A DNA stretch of 64,000 nt from Pseudonocardia endophytica (GTDB lineage: Bacteria > Actinomycetota > Actinomycetes > Mycobacteriales > Pseudonocardiaceae): contig NZ_SMFZ01000002.1 in NCBI RefSeq assembly GCF_004339565.1, forward strand, positions 372,001 through 436,000, given 5' to 3'. Positions 42,080 to 49,735 of the stretch are shown piece by piece (within the stretch, counting starts at the first letter, position 1; each line of letters starts with the position of its first letter). The translations under genes and the position numbers were made by a program. A model generated the notes under the pieces. The model ran no database searches and had not been told where the DNA came from. It saw only the letters and a program-made list of their open reading frames with translations.

Positions 42080-43197
42080 TGCGGATCGTCCAGCTGGCGA
42101 ACTTCTACGGTCCCCGCTCCGGCGGCCTGCGCACGGCGCTCACCGCGCTCGGCGTCGGGTACGTCGCGCGGGGACACGAGGTCGTGCTCGTGGTGCCAGG
42201 GCGCGCGGCGGCCGACGAGCGGCTGCCGGGCGGGATCCGGCGGATCCAGGTGCCCGCGCCGCAGGTTCCGGGCACCGGCGGGTACCGCATGGTGGACCCG
42301 TGGCGGGTGCAACGGCTGCTGGAACGGCTGCGCCCGGACGCGATCGAGGTGTCCGACCGCCTGACACTGCGCGGCCTCGGCCGGTGGGCCTCGCGTCGCG
42401 GCGTGCCCGGCGTGGTCGTCTCGCACGAGCGCCTGGACCGGTTGCTGCACCAGTTCTTCCTGCCGTCGGGGCCGGCCCGCGCGCTGGCCGACGTGGCGAA
42501 CGCGCGGATGGCGGCGGCCTACGACACGGTCGTCTGCACCACGGCCTTCGCCGGCGAGGAGTTCGACCGGATCGGCGCGACGAACGTCCGGCGCGTCCCG
42601 CTGGGCGTCGACCTCGCGACGTTCTCCCCGCGCCACCACGACGCGTCGCTGCGCCGCTCGCTCGCCGATGGTGCAGGCACCCTGCTCGTGCACTGTGGAC
42701 GGTTGTCGCCGGAGAAGCACCCGGAGCGCAGCATCGACGCGGTCGCCGCGCTGCACGAGCGGGGCGCCTCGGTCCGTCTCGTGGTGGCCGGGGACGGCCC
42801 GCGGCGGGCGGCGCTGGAACGACGGGCGGCCGGCCTGCCGGTCACGTTCGTGGGATTCGTGCCGCAGCGCCACCGGGTGGCCACGCTCCTCGCGTCCGCC
42901 GACGTGTCGATCGCGCCGGGGCCGCACGAGACGTTCGGCCTGTCCGCGCTGGAGGCGCTGGCGTCCGGCACGCCGGTCGTGGTGTCCCGCTCGTCCGCGT
43001 TGACCGAGATCGTCGGCCGCGGTGGCGAGGGGTACGGCGCGACGGCGGCGGACTCGCCGGAGGCGTTCGCGGCCGGGATCACCACCGTTCTCGCCGCCGA
43101 CGAGGTGGGCCGCCGTCACGCCGCCCGCACCCGCGCCGAACAGTTCGGATGGCCGTCCGCCGTGGACGGGATGCTGGCGACCCTGACCGCGTCCTGA
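42079..43197 (+). CDS. GT4 family glycosyltransferase
   Basis: A 372-residue GT-B enzyme with RIVQLANFYGPRSGGLRTAL at the N-terminus, HCGRLSPEKHPERSIDA near residue 206 and the EX7E motif in HETFGLSALEALASGTPVVVS near 285. It shares the family of the preceding MgtA-like enzyme but differs enough to use another acceptor. The TGATG overlap indicates co-translation, so the pair probably adds successive sugars to the same glycolipid. Donor and acceptor are unknown. Confidence 0.9.
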   Translation: MRIVQLANFYGPRSGGLRTALTALGVGYVARGHEVVLVVPGRAAADERLPGGIRRIQVPAPQVPGTGGYRMVDPWRVQRLLERLRPDAIEVSDRLTLRGLGRWASRRGVPGVVVSHERLDRLLHQFFLPSGPARALADVANARMAAAYDTVVCTTAFAGEEFDRIGATNVRRVPLGVDLATFSPRHHDASLRRSLADGAGTLLVHCGRLSPEKHPERSIDAVAALHERGASVRLVVAGDGPRRAALERRAAGLPVTFVGFVPQRHRVATLLASADVSIAPGPHETFGLSALEALASGTPVVVSRSSALTEIVGRGGEGYGATAADSPEAFAAGITTVLAADEVGRRHAARTRAEQFGWPSAVDGMLATLTAS

Positions 43198-43680
43198 GCG
43201 GACCCGTACCCGACTCGCGTGGGCCCCGGAACTGGCACCGGTCGTCACGTCAAGCCGACCGCGCGGACGACCGTGGGCGGAACTCCGCGCGATCGTGTTC
43301 GTGTGCGCAGGGAGCCCTGGCGGGGCCCGCGCCACCGGCCATGGCGCCGGTTGTCACGTCGGCCCGGGCGGGCCGCGCCACCGGCCATGATCGGCGGAAG
43401 TGGCACGACAGCGCCACCAGAGGCGCGTTCCGACCATTCCTGCCGATCATGATGAGGGGCTGTGAGGCCGGGCTGCTCAGGCCCGGCCACGGTCGGCGCG
43501 TCGGTCCGGATCGGGGCGACATCCCGCCCTCATCCGGACGCGGCCGCTGATCACGAAGGACGTCATGTCGTTCGGGACGCCCGCCCGGACCGTCGCGCCG
43601 GAGCCGATCGCCTCGAGCAGGACGGCGTCTGCGTAGTTCACCGGATCCGCACCGGACCGCGGGCGAGCAGTGTCGACGCC
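43198..43680. other. Gap with direct repeats, a 62-bp element and a gene remnant
   Basis: Diverged direct repeats occur (CACCGGTCGTCACGTCA at 43236 resembles CGCCGGTTGTCACGTCG at 43343, and GCGCCACCGGCCATG occurs twice, near 43329 and 43375). A 62-bp element lies at 43388-43449, a GGCCGGGC/GCCCGGCC hairpin near 43470-43492, and the minus strand near 43526-43630 keeps a possible cyclic-nucleotide-binding-domain fragment. No intact gene is visible. Confidence 0.65.
43388..43449. repeat. 62-bp double-palindrome element, copy 4
   Basis: TGATCGGCGGAAGTGGCA at the left, inner GCGCCACCAGAGGCGC, right end TGCCGATCA. It is the same length as the three copies 21 kb upstream and lies after the glycosyltransferase operon. 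Confidence 0.88.
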
Positions 43681-44268
43681 ATGACCGGATCCTCGCGCAC
43701 GATCGTCGTCGACCCGCCCGGTGAGCTGCGGGAGGTGGACACCCGGCATGCGCTGGAACGGATCGGCCTCCTGAACGGTGGAGGGCGCAGGGCCCGCGCG
43801 GCGCTGGACGACGTGCTCGCCGCGCCGCACCGCGTCATGCCGCCGGTGCTCTACGCCGCGTCCGAGGTACTGACGGCGCTGGATCGACCTGCGGAGGCCG
43901 CCGTCTGGTTCTACGCGGGCCAGCTCCGGGCCCGCTACGACGCGACGCGCTGCACCGACCCGTCGGCCGCGTCGGCGCTGGGGCTGCTGCGCGACCGCTA
44001 CGGAGAGCCGGTCAACCGGTGGGCGTTCGCCGACGAGGGACGTGTGCGCCGCGCCGCGGTCACGGCCGTCGCGTGGGACCGGAGCGCGCCGCACGACTAC
44101 GACCACCGATGGATCGCCCTGCACGGCATGCGGGCGTTCCTCCCGGACGACGGCGGTCCCGCGTCGGTGCCGCAGCAGGAGTGGCCGGCGCTCGCCGCGC
44201 AGGTCCGCGCCGAGTACCTGACCGGGCTGCGCGAGGTCCTGCGTGAGGTGTTCGGCCCGCGCCCGTGA
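43681..44268 (+). CDS. Hypothetical protein upstream of menG
   Basis: A 195-residue soluble, mostly helical protein with no signal peptide or membrane segment. Stretches such as VLYAASEVLTALDRPAEAAVWFYAGQLRARYDA resemble helical-repeat packing. I do not recognise a family. The ATG has no strong SD and lies in a repeat-rich setting, so the gene may be accessory. The GC-rich third positions support coding. Confidence 0.65.
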   Translation: MTGSSRTIVVDPPGELREVDTRHALERIGLLNGGGRRARAALDDVLAAPHRVMPPVLYAASEVLTALDRPAEAAVWFYAGQLRARYDATRCTDPSAASALGLLRDRYGEPVNRWAFADEGRVRRAAVTAVAWDRSAPHDYDHRWIALHGMRAFLPDDGGPASVPQQEWPALAAQVRAEYLTGLREVLREVFGPRP

Positions 44269-44332
44269 CGGTCGTAGGCGGCGGCCGTTGGTCCTCCCCG
44301 GCCGGGCCGAGCAGACGTCGGCCGACGGACCG

Positions 44333-44394
44333 TGATCGCAGCGTGCGGAGGATTGCGGCCGCTGGTGGCCGACTTCCTCCCTACGGGCTGATCA
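44333..44394. repeat. Diverged 62-bp element, copy 5
   Basis: TGATCGCAGC at the left and GGGCTGATCA at the right are exactly 62 bp apart end to end, with GCGGCCGCTGGTGGCC in the middle. The interior has drifted strongly; membership rests on ends, length and layout. Confidence 0.55.
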
Positions 44395-44498
44395 TCGTCC
44401 GGCCCGGAGGCCCGGCCCGTGACCGCAGGACCGGTCGCGTGCGGTGCCCGGCCGGGCGGAGTGACGGGTTCGGTCGACGTCTGCGGGCGCAGCGCCCG

Positions 44499-44504
44499 TA
44501 ACCT
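44499..44504 (+). promoter_or_regulatory. -10 element of menG, leaderless start
   Basis: TAACCT lies 7 nt upstream of GTG 44512 and supports it over the upstream in-frame GTG at 44419. Confidence 0.6.
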
Positions 44505-44511
44505 CGACGTC

Positions 44512-45204
44512 GTGTCCCGCGCCGACCTCGACAAGGACCCGCACGACGTCGCCGGCATGTTCGACGGCGTGGCGCGGCGCTACGACCTGACGAACACCGC
44601 GCTGTCCGGCGGACAGGACCGGTACTGGCGGGCCCAGACCCGTCGTGCACTGGCGCCGCGGCCGGGTGAGAAGGTGCTCGATCTCGCCGCGGGCACGGCC
44701 GTGTCGACGGTCGAGCTCGCGCGCGACGGCGCGTGGTGCGTCGCGGCCGACTTCTCCCAGGGCATGCTCCGCGCCGGGCACCGCAGGAACGTGCCGAAGG
44801 TCGCCGCCGACGCGTTGCACCTCCCGTTCTCCGACGGCGTGTTCGACGCCGTGACGATCTCCTTCGGACTGCGCAACGTGTCCGATCCGGACGCAGGTCT
44901 CGCCGAGCTGGCCCGCGTCACACGGCCGGGTGGACGGCTGGTGGTCTGCGAGTTCGGGACGCCGACGTGGGCGCCGTTCCGCGCGGCGTACCACGGCCTG
45001 ATGCTCGGGCGCCTGCTCCCGGCGATCGCCCGCCGGATCTCGTCCAACCCGGACGCCTACCTCTACCTCGCCGAGTCCATCCGGGACTGGCCGTCGCAGC
45101 CGGTGCTGGCCGAGCGGATCGCCGACGCCGGGTGGGAGCGGGTCGCGTGGCGTGACCTGACAGGCGGCGCCGTCGCGTTGCACCGCGCCACGAAACCCGC
45201 CTGA
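44512..45204 (+). CDS. menG: Demethylmenaquinone methyltransferase
   Basis: A 230-residue UbiE/MenG SAM methyltransferase performing the last step of menaquinone synthesis. UbiE signatures are FDGVARRYDLTNTALSGGQD near residue 16, VLDLAAGTAVSTVELAR (SAM site), VTISFGLRNVSDPDAGLAE and PGGRLVVCEFGTPTWA. It follows menA, menE, menB and menD and precedes the nuo operon, whose Complex I reduces its product. Confidence 0.96.
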   Translation: MSRADLDKDPHDVAGMFDGVARRYDLTNTALSGGQDRYWRAQTRRALAPRPGEKVLDLAAGTAVSTVELARDGAWCVAADFSQGMLRAGHRRNVPKVAADALHLPFSDGVFDAVTISFGLRNVSDPDAGLAELARVTRPGGRLVVCEFGTPTWAPFRAAYHGLMLGRLLPAIARRISSNPDAYLYLAESIRDWPSQPVLAERIADAGWERVAWRDLTGGAVALHRATKPA

Positions 45205-45344
45205 GGCCTGGACCGGACGCCCGCCCCGGGCCCGGAGCGCACGCCTGCCCATGGGGCGGACCGGGAGCCTGCTCGCGGCGCGGGCCGGTAGCCGGTGGAC
45301 CCCCGTGTCCCCGATCCGGAGGCGCGCGCGTCGCCCGGAGGTCT

Positions 45345-45350
45345 TACACT
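45345..45350 (+). promoter_or_regulatory. -10 candidate of the nuo operon
   Basis: TACACT would set transcription start near 45357; the Rex operator then lies just downstream, over about +5 to +22. Confidence 0.4.
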
Positions 45351-45361
45351 CGTCGCGAACT

Positions 45362-45379
45362 TCGTGAATTTCTTCACAA
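45362..45379. promoter_or_regulatory. Rex operator (ROP) upstream of nuoA
   Basis: TCGTGAATTTCTTCACAA matches TTGTGAA-N4-TTCACAA at 13 of 14 specified positions, a better fit than the site at rex itself. Rex repression of nuo is established in Streptomyces coelicolor. Confidence 0.92.
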
Positions 45380-45593
45380 GCCGGTCGACGTAGATCACGG
45401 GGAGGGAGTGCTGACCAGCGACGGGACCGCGTCCGCGGAGTGATCGTCGCTGCTGAACTAAGGCTCACCTGGGTCGTTGCTCACAACATCGCGCGCATAA
45501 GGTCCCGTCGGGTCGGTGCCACCGGCGACGGCGACGCGCCGGCCCGCGACGACCCGTCCTGACAGCGTTGACTCCCGACAAAGGTGTCTGCAG

Positions 45594-45974
45594 ATGCTCG
45601 ACCCCTATCTCCCCCTCGTGCTGCTGTTCCTGCTGGCAGGGGCGTTCGCGCTGTTCTCCGTCACGGCAGCGCCGTTCGTCGGACCCAAGCGTTACAACCG
45701 GGCGAAGCTCGACTCGTACGAGTGCGGGATCCAGCCGTCGCCCCAGCCGATCGTCGGCGGCGGCCGCATGCCCGTCGCGTACTACCTCACGGCGATGCTG
45801 TTCATCCTGTTCGACATCGAGATGGTCTTCCTCTACCCGTTCGCCGTCAGCGCAGACCGGTTCTCGGCCGGCGGGCTGGGCGTGTTCGTGCTGGTGGAGA
45901 TCGCCCTGTTCATCGTCACGGTCGGGTTCGCCTACGCCTACGTCTGGCGTCGCGGCGGCCTGGACTGGAACTGA
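45594..45974 (+). CDS. nuoA: NADH-quinone oxidoreductase subunit A
   Basis: A 126-residue membrane subunit with three helices (about 5-28, 65-87, 92-115). The conserved loop RAKLDSYECGIQP and the second helix TAMLFILFDIEMVFLYPFAV, with its buried acidic residues, are diagnostic. It sits at the junction of membrane and peripheral arms by the quinone site. AAGGTG precedes ATG at about 9 nt. First gene of nuoA-N. Confidence 0.97.
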   Translation: MLDPYLPLVLLFLLAGAFALFSVTAAPFVGPKRYNRAKLDSYECGIQPSPQPIVGGGRMPVAYYLTAMLFILFDIEMVFLYPFAVSADRFSAGGLGVFVLVEIALFIVTVGFAYAYVWRRGGLDWN

Positions 45975-45993
45975 GCCCGGAGAGGAGCGCCGG

Positions 45994-46704
45994 ATGGGCC
46001 TCGAGGAGAACCTTCCGAACGGCGTCCTGCTGACCAGCGTCGAGAAGCTGGTCAACTGGACGCGCAAGTCTTCGCTCTGGCCGGCCACGTTCGGCCTGGC
46101 CTGCTGTGCGATCGAGATGATGACGACGGGTGCGCCCCGCTACGACCTCGCCCGCTTCGGGATGGAGGTCTTCCGCGCGTCGCCGCGCCAGGCCGACCTG
46201 ATGATCGTCGCGGGACGGGTCAGCAACAAGATGGCCCCGGTCCTGCGCCAGATCTACGACCAGATGCCCGAGCCGCGCTGGGTGCTCGCGATGGGCGTCT
46301 GTGCCAGCTCCGGCGGCATGTTCAACAACTACGCGATCGTGCAGGGCGTCGACCACGTCGTGCCCGTCGACATGTACCTCCCGGGCTGCCCGCCGCGGCC
46401 GGAGATGCTGATCGACGCGATCCTCAAGATCCACGCCAAGATCATGGACGAGCCGCTGGGCGAGAAGCGGGCCGCCGAGCTCAAGGCGAGCGGGTACCGG
46501 ACGCCGATGGTGCCGTCGTCGGTGAAGTTCGCGCCGAAGGCGAAGCAGCTCGGCGCGCTGAAGACGACGCACACGCCGGACGTCCCGAACATCCTGGAGC
46601 CGGGTGCGCAGCCGAAGGACACGGCCAGGTCGCTGACCGCCGGTGAGGCCGAGGAGCTGCCGTCGCTCGCCGACGCCGCCCGCCGGTCCGCGGGGGAGGA
46701 GTAA
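45994..46704 (+). CDS. nuoB: NADH-quinone oxidoreductase subunit B
   Basis: A 236-residue peripheral subunit carrying the terminal [4Fe-4S] cluster N2 that reduces menaquinone. Its ligands are the tandem cysteines in FGLACCAIEMM (about residue 37), the Cys of MGVCASSGGMF (about 102) and that of LPGCPPRPE (about 132). A C-terminal extension of about 60 residues beyond the core is acidic. AGAGGAG lies 6 nt before ATG. Confidence 0.98.
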   Translation: MGLEENLPNGVLLTSVEKLVNWTRKSSLWPATFGLACCAIEMMTTGAPRYDLARFGMEVFRASPRQADLMIVAGRVSNKMAPVLRQIYDQMPEPRWVLAMGVCASSGGMFNNYAIVQGVDHVVPVDMYLPGCPPRPEMLIDAILKIHAKIMDEPLGEKRAAELKASGYRTPMVPSSVKFAPKAKQLGALKTTHTPDVPNILEPGAQPKDTARSLTAGEAEELPSLADAARRSAGEE

Positions 46705-46706
46705 GC

Positions 46707-47555
46707 GTGAGCACCGGACCCAACGACCCCGGCGAGACCGGCACGTCGAAGGACGACGGCGAGCGCACCGGCGCCGCACAGTCGTCGTCGGAGGCCGGCG
46801 GCGCCGCGCTCGACGAGCAGCGCGCCGCCGGCGGTGAGAACCCGGAGACCGGCGTCCGCCCCGCGTCGCAGGACGGCGAGGCGCCGATGGCGGCGACCCG
46901 GACCCGCAGCGGCATGTTCGGCGTCCGCGGCACCGGTGACACGTCCGGCTTCGGGGGGCTGCGGCTGCCGGGCTACGCGCCCGCGCCCGCCGAGCGCCCG
47001 TTCGGCGGCTGGTTCGACGAGATCGCCGACGAGCTCGGCGCGGCCCTCGACCAGCGTGGCATCGACCGCGAGGCGATCCGCCAGATCACGATCGACCGCG
47101 GGGAGATCACGTTCTACGTCCAGCGCGATCGGCTCGCCGACGTCGCCAGGACGTTCCGCGACGACCCGGGCCTGCGTTTCGAGTTCTGCTCCGGTGTGTC
47201 CGGTGTGGACTACTCGGCGCCGGACGGTGAGCCGGTCGAGTCGCCGCTGCACGTGGTCTACCACCTGCTGTCGATGACCTACCGGCGCCGGATCCGGCTC
47301 GAGGTGGCGCTCGACTTCGACGACCCGCACGTGCCGAGCGTCGTGGACACCTACCCGACCGCGGACTGGCACGAGCGCGAGACGTGGGACATGTTCGGCG
47401 TGATCTTCGACGGTCACCCGTCGCTGACCCGGATCCTCATGCCGGACGACTGGGAGGGCCACCCCCAGCGCAAGAGCTACCCGCTCGGCGGCATTCCCGT
47501 GGAGTACAAGGGGGCGGAGATTCCTCCGCCCGACGAGCGGAGGGCCTACTCATGA
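46707..47555 (+). CDS. nuoC: NADH-quinone oxidoreductase subunit C
   Basis: A 282-residue peripheral subunit. The first ~80 residues are a disordered Gly/Asp/Glu-rich extension; the 30-kDa-subunit core includes RFEFCSGVSGVDYS, VYHLLSMTYRRRIRLEV and the signature WHERETWDMFGVIFDGHPSLTRI. It binds NuoD next to the quinone site. GTG start 2 bp after nuoB; nuoD begins inside its stop. Confidence 0.97.
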   Translation: MSTGPNDPGETGTSKDDGERTGAAQSSSEAGGAALDEQRAAGGENPETGVRPASQDGEAPMAATRTRSGMFGVRGTGDTSGFGGLRLPGYAPAPAERPFGGWFDEIADELGAALDQRGIDREAIRQITIDRGEITFYVQRDRLADVARTFRDDPGLRFEFCSGVSGVDYSAPDGEPVESPLHVVYHLLSMTYRRRIRLEVALDFDDPHVPSVVDTYPTADWHERETWDMFGVIFDGHPSLTRILMPDDWEGHPQRKSYPLGGIPVEYKGAEIPPPDERRAYS

Positions 47556-48916
47556 GCACCGACGCGGAGCAGGGCACAGCGGCCGATGGCACGACCGAGC
47601 AGGACACGGCCGACCCGTACGCCGCGCGTCAGCGCGAGACGACAGAGGGCACGGTCTACACCGTCACCGGTGGGGACTGGGACACCCTGATCGACTCCGA
47701 CCACGACGACCGCATCGTGATCAACATGGGTCCGCAGCACCCGTCGACCCACGGCGTGCTGCGCCTGGTCCTCGAGGTCGAGGGCGAGACGGTGACCCAG
47801 GGCCGCGCCGTGATCGGCTACCTGCACACCGGCATCGAGAAGAACTGCGAGTACCGGACCTGGACCCAGGGCGTCACGTTCGTGACCCGGGCCGACTACC
47901 TGTCCCCGCTGTTCAACGAGGCCGCGTTCTGCCTGGCCACCGAGCGGCTGCTGGACGTCGAGGTCCCCCGCCGTGCCGAGCACATCCGGGTGCTGCTCAT
48001 GGAGCTGAACCGGGTCGGGTCGCACCTCGTGGCGCTGGCCACCGGCGGCATGGAGCTGGGCGCCCTGACCGGTATGACGTCCGGGTTCCGGGAGCGCGAG
48101 GAGGTGCTCCACCTGCTGGAGCACCTGACCGGGCTGCGGATGAACCACGCGTTCTTCCGTCCCGGCGGCCTCGCCCAGGACCTGCCGGACGACTGGCGCG
48201 AGAAGGTCACCGAGTTCCTCGCCGTCATGCGCAAGCGGCTCCCGGACTACGACAAGCTGCTCACCGGCCAGACGATCTGGAAGCAGCGCATGCAGGGCGT
48301 CGGCTACCTGCCGGTGGACGGCTGCCTCGCGCTCGGTGCGTCCGGCCCGATCCTGCGTGCCGCGGGCCTGCCGTGGGACCAGCGCAAGACGATGCCGTAC
48401 TCCGGCTACGACGAGTACGACTTCGAGGTCCCGGTGGCCACCGAGGCCGACTGCTACGCCCGGTACCGCCTGCGCGTGGCCGAGATCCACGAGTCGTTGA
48501 AGATCATGGAACAGGCCATGGACAAGATCGAGCCGGGGCGCGTCATGGTGGACGACCCGAAGATCGCCTGGCCGGCGCAGCTGTCGATCGGCAGCGACGG
48601 CATGGGCAACACGCTCGAGCACGTCCGCAAGATCATGGGTCAGTCGATGGAGTCGCTGATCCACCACTTCAAGCTCGTCACCGAGGGCTTCCACGTGCCG
48701 CCGGGCCAGGCCTACGTGGCCGTCGAGTCCCCGCGCGGCGAGCTGGGCGCACATGTCGTCTCGGACGGCGGCACCCGCCCGGTCCGGGTGCACATGCGCG
48801 ACCCGAGCTTCGTGAACCTGCAGACGATGCCCGCGATGAGCGAGGGCGGCCAGATCGCCGACGTGATCGCCGCCGTCGCCTCGATTGACCCGGTGATGGG
48901 GGGATGTGACCGATGA
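47552..48916 (+). CDS. nuoD: NADH-quinone oxidoreductase subunit D
   Basis: A 454-residue 49-kDa subunit forming the quinone pocket. Family segments are NMGPQHPSTHGVLRLVLE, IGYLHTGIEKNCEYRTWTQG and GFHVPPGQAYVAVESPRGELG, ending DPVMGGCDR. The first ~45 residues are an acidic extension. Translationally coupled to nuoC (ATGA). Confidence 0.98.
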   Translation: MSTDAEQGTAADGTTEQDTADPYAARQRETTEGTVYTVTGGDWDTLIDSDHDDRIVINMGPQHPSTHGVLRLVLEVEGETVTQGRAVIGYLHTGIEKNCEYRTWTQGVTFVTRADYLSPLFNEAAFCLATERLLDVEVPRRAEHIRVLLMELNRVGSHLVALATGGMELGALTGMTSGFREREEVLHLLEHLTGLRMNHAFFRPGGLAQDLPDDWREKVTEFLAVMRKRLPDYDKLLTGQTIWKQRMQGVGYLPVDGCLALGASGPILRAAGLPWDQRKTMPYSGYDEYDFEVPVATEADCYARYRLRVAEIHESLKIMEQAMDKIEPGRVMVDDPKIAWPAQLSIGSDGMGNTLEHVRKIMGQSMESLIHHFKLVTEGFHVPPGQAYVAVESPRGELGAHVVSDGGTRPVRVHMRDPSFVNLQTMPAMSEGGQIADVIAAVASIDPVMGGCDR

Positions 48917-49731
48917 CCCTCCCCGAGGGGAACCCGGAGTCCAACGCGCCGTCGCACGCGACGGCGACCGAGCAGCAGTTCGAGGCCGTCGCGACGGAGC
49001 CGTCGCCGGTCTCGCCGCGGTTCGACGAGCTCACGCGGCAGCGCACGAAGGAGATCATCGCGCTGTACCCGGAGTCCCGGTCGGCGCTGCTGCCGCTGCT
49101 GCATCTCGTGCAGTCCGTCGAGGGCCACGTCAGCCAGGACGGCATCCGCTTCTGCGCCGAGGCACTGGACCTCAGCCTCGCCGAGGTCACCGCGGTGGTC
49201 ACGTTCTACACGATGTACAAGCGCACGCCGTGCGGTGAGCACCTGGTCAGCGTGTGCACGAACACGCTGTGCGCGGCGCTCGGCGGCGACGACATCTACG
49301 CGACGCTGCAGAAGCGGCTCGGCACCGACGACCGCCCGCTCGGCCACGAGGAGACGGCGGGCGAGCCGGGCAGCACCGGCTCGATCACGCTGGAGCACGC
49401 CGAGTGCCTGGCGGCCTGCGACCTCGCCCCGGTCCTGCAGGTCAACTACGAGTACTACGACAACCAGACCGTCGACTCGGCGACCGAGCTGGTGGACGCG
49501 CTGCGGCGCGGTGAGAGGCCGCAGCCGACGCGCGGGGCGCCGTTGACCGACCTGCGCACGATCGAGCTGGAGCTGGCCGGCTTCCCGCCGGACCAGGCGT
49601 CCGGTGTCGAGGGTCCGTCGTCGGCCGTCGAGTCGGTGCGCGGGGCGAAGCTCGCCGAGGAGCGCGGATGGACGGCCCCGGCGATGCCCGACGAGCCACC
49701 GGCGATGCCTGCGCTACCGGAGAAGAAGTGA
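48913..49731 (+). CDS. nuoE: NADH-quinone oxidoreductase subunit E
   Basis: A 272-residue 24-kDa subunit binding the [2Fe-2S] cluster N1a, with ligands in SVCTNTLC and AECLAACDLAPV (CxxxxC and CxxxC). The N-terminal 45 and C-terminal 70 residues extend beyond the core, the latter rich in Pro and acidic residues. It pairs with NuoF in the NADH-dehydrogenase module. ATGA overlap with nuoD. Confidence 0.97.
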   Translation: MTLPEGNPESNAPSHATATEQQFEAVATEPSPVSPRFDELTRQRTKEIIALYPESRSALLPLLHLVQSVEGHVSQDGIRFCAEALDLSLAEVTAVVTFYTMYKRTPCGEHLVSVCTNTLCAALGGDDIYATLQKRLGTDDRPLGHEETAGEPGSTGSITLEHAECLAACDLAPVLQVNYEYYDNQTVDSATELVDALRRGERPQPTRGAPLTDLRTIELELAGFPPDQASGVEGPSSAVESVRGAKLAEERGWTAPAMPDEPPAMPALPEKK

Positions 49732-49735
49732 TCGC

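Larger units (their letters stand above)
45205..45593 (+). other. nuo upstream region
   Basis: About 390 bp without a gene. It holds a TACACT -10 candidate (45345-45350), the Rex operator (45362-45379) and possibly a second promoter with TAAGGT at 45498-45503. The remaining sequence shows no RNA gene or riboswitch that I recognise. Confidence 0.6.

Noticed and set aside
45408..45443. 11-codon ORF with GGAGG upstream of nuoA
   Set aside because: The SD is only 2 nt from the GTG, too close for initiation, and the peptide has no regulatory feature.
43198..45593. tRNA or other RNA genes in the larger intergenic regions
   Set aside because: No cloverleaf-compatible arms with the conserved T-loop or CCA-like ends were found by eye; the palindromes there are the 62-bp elements.
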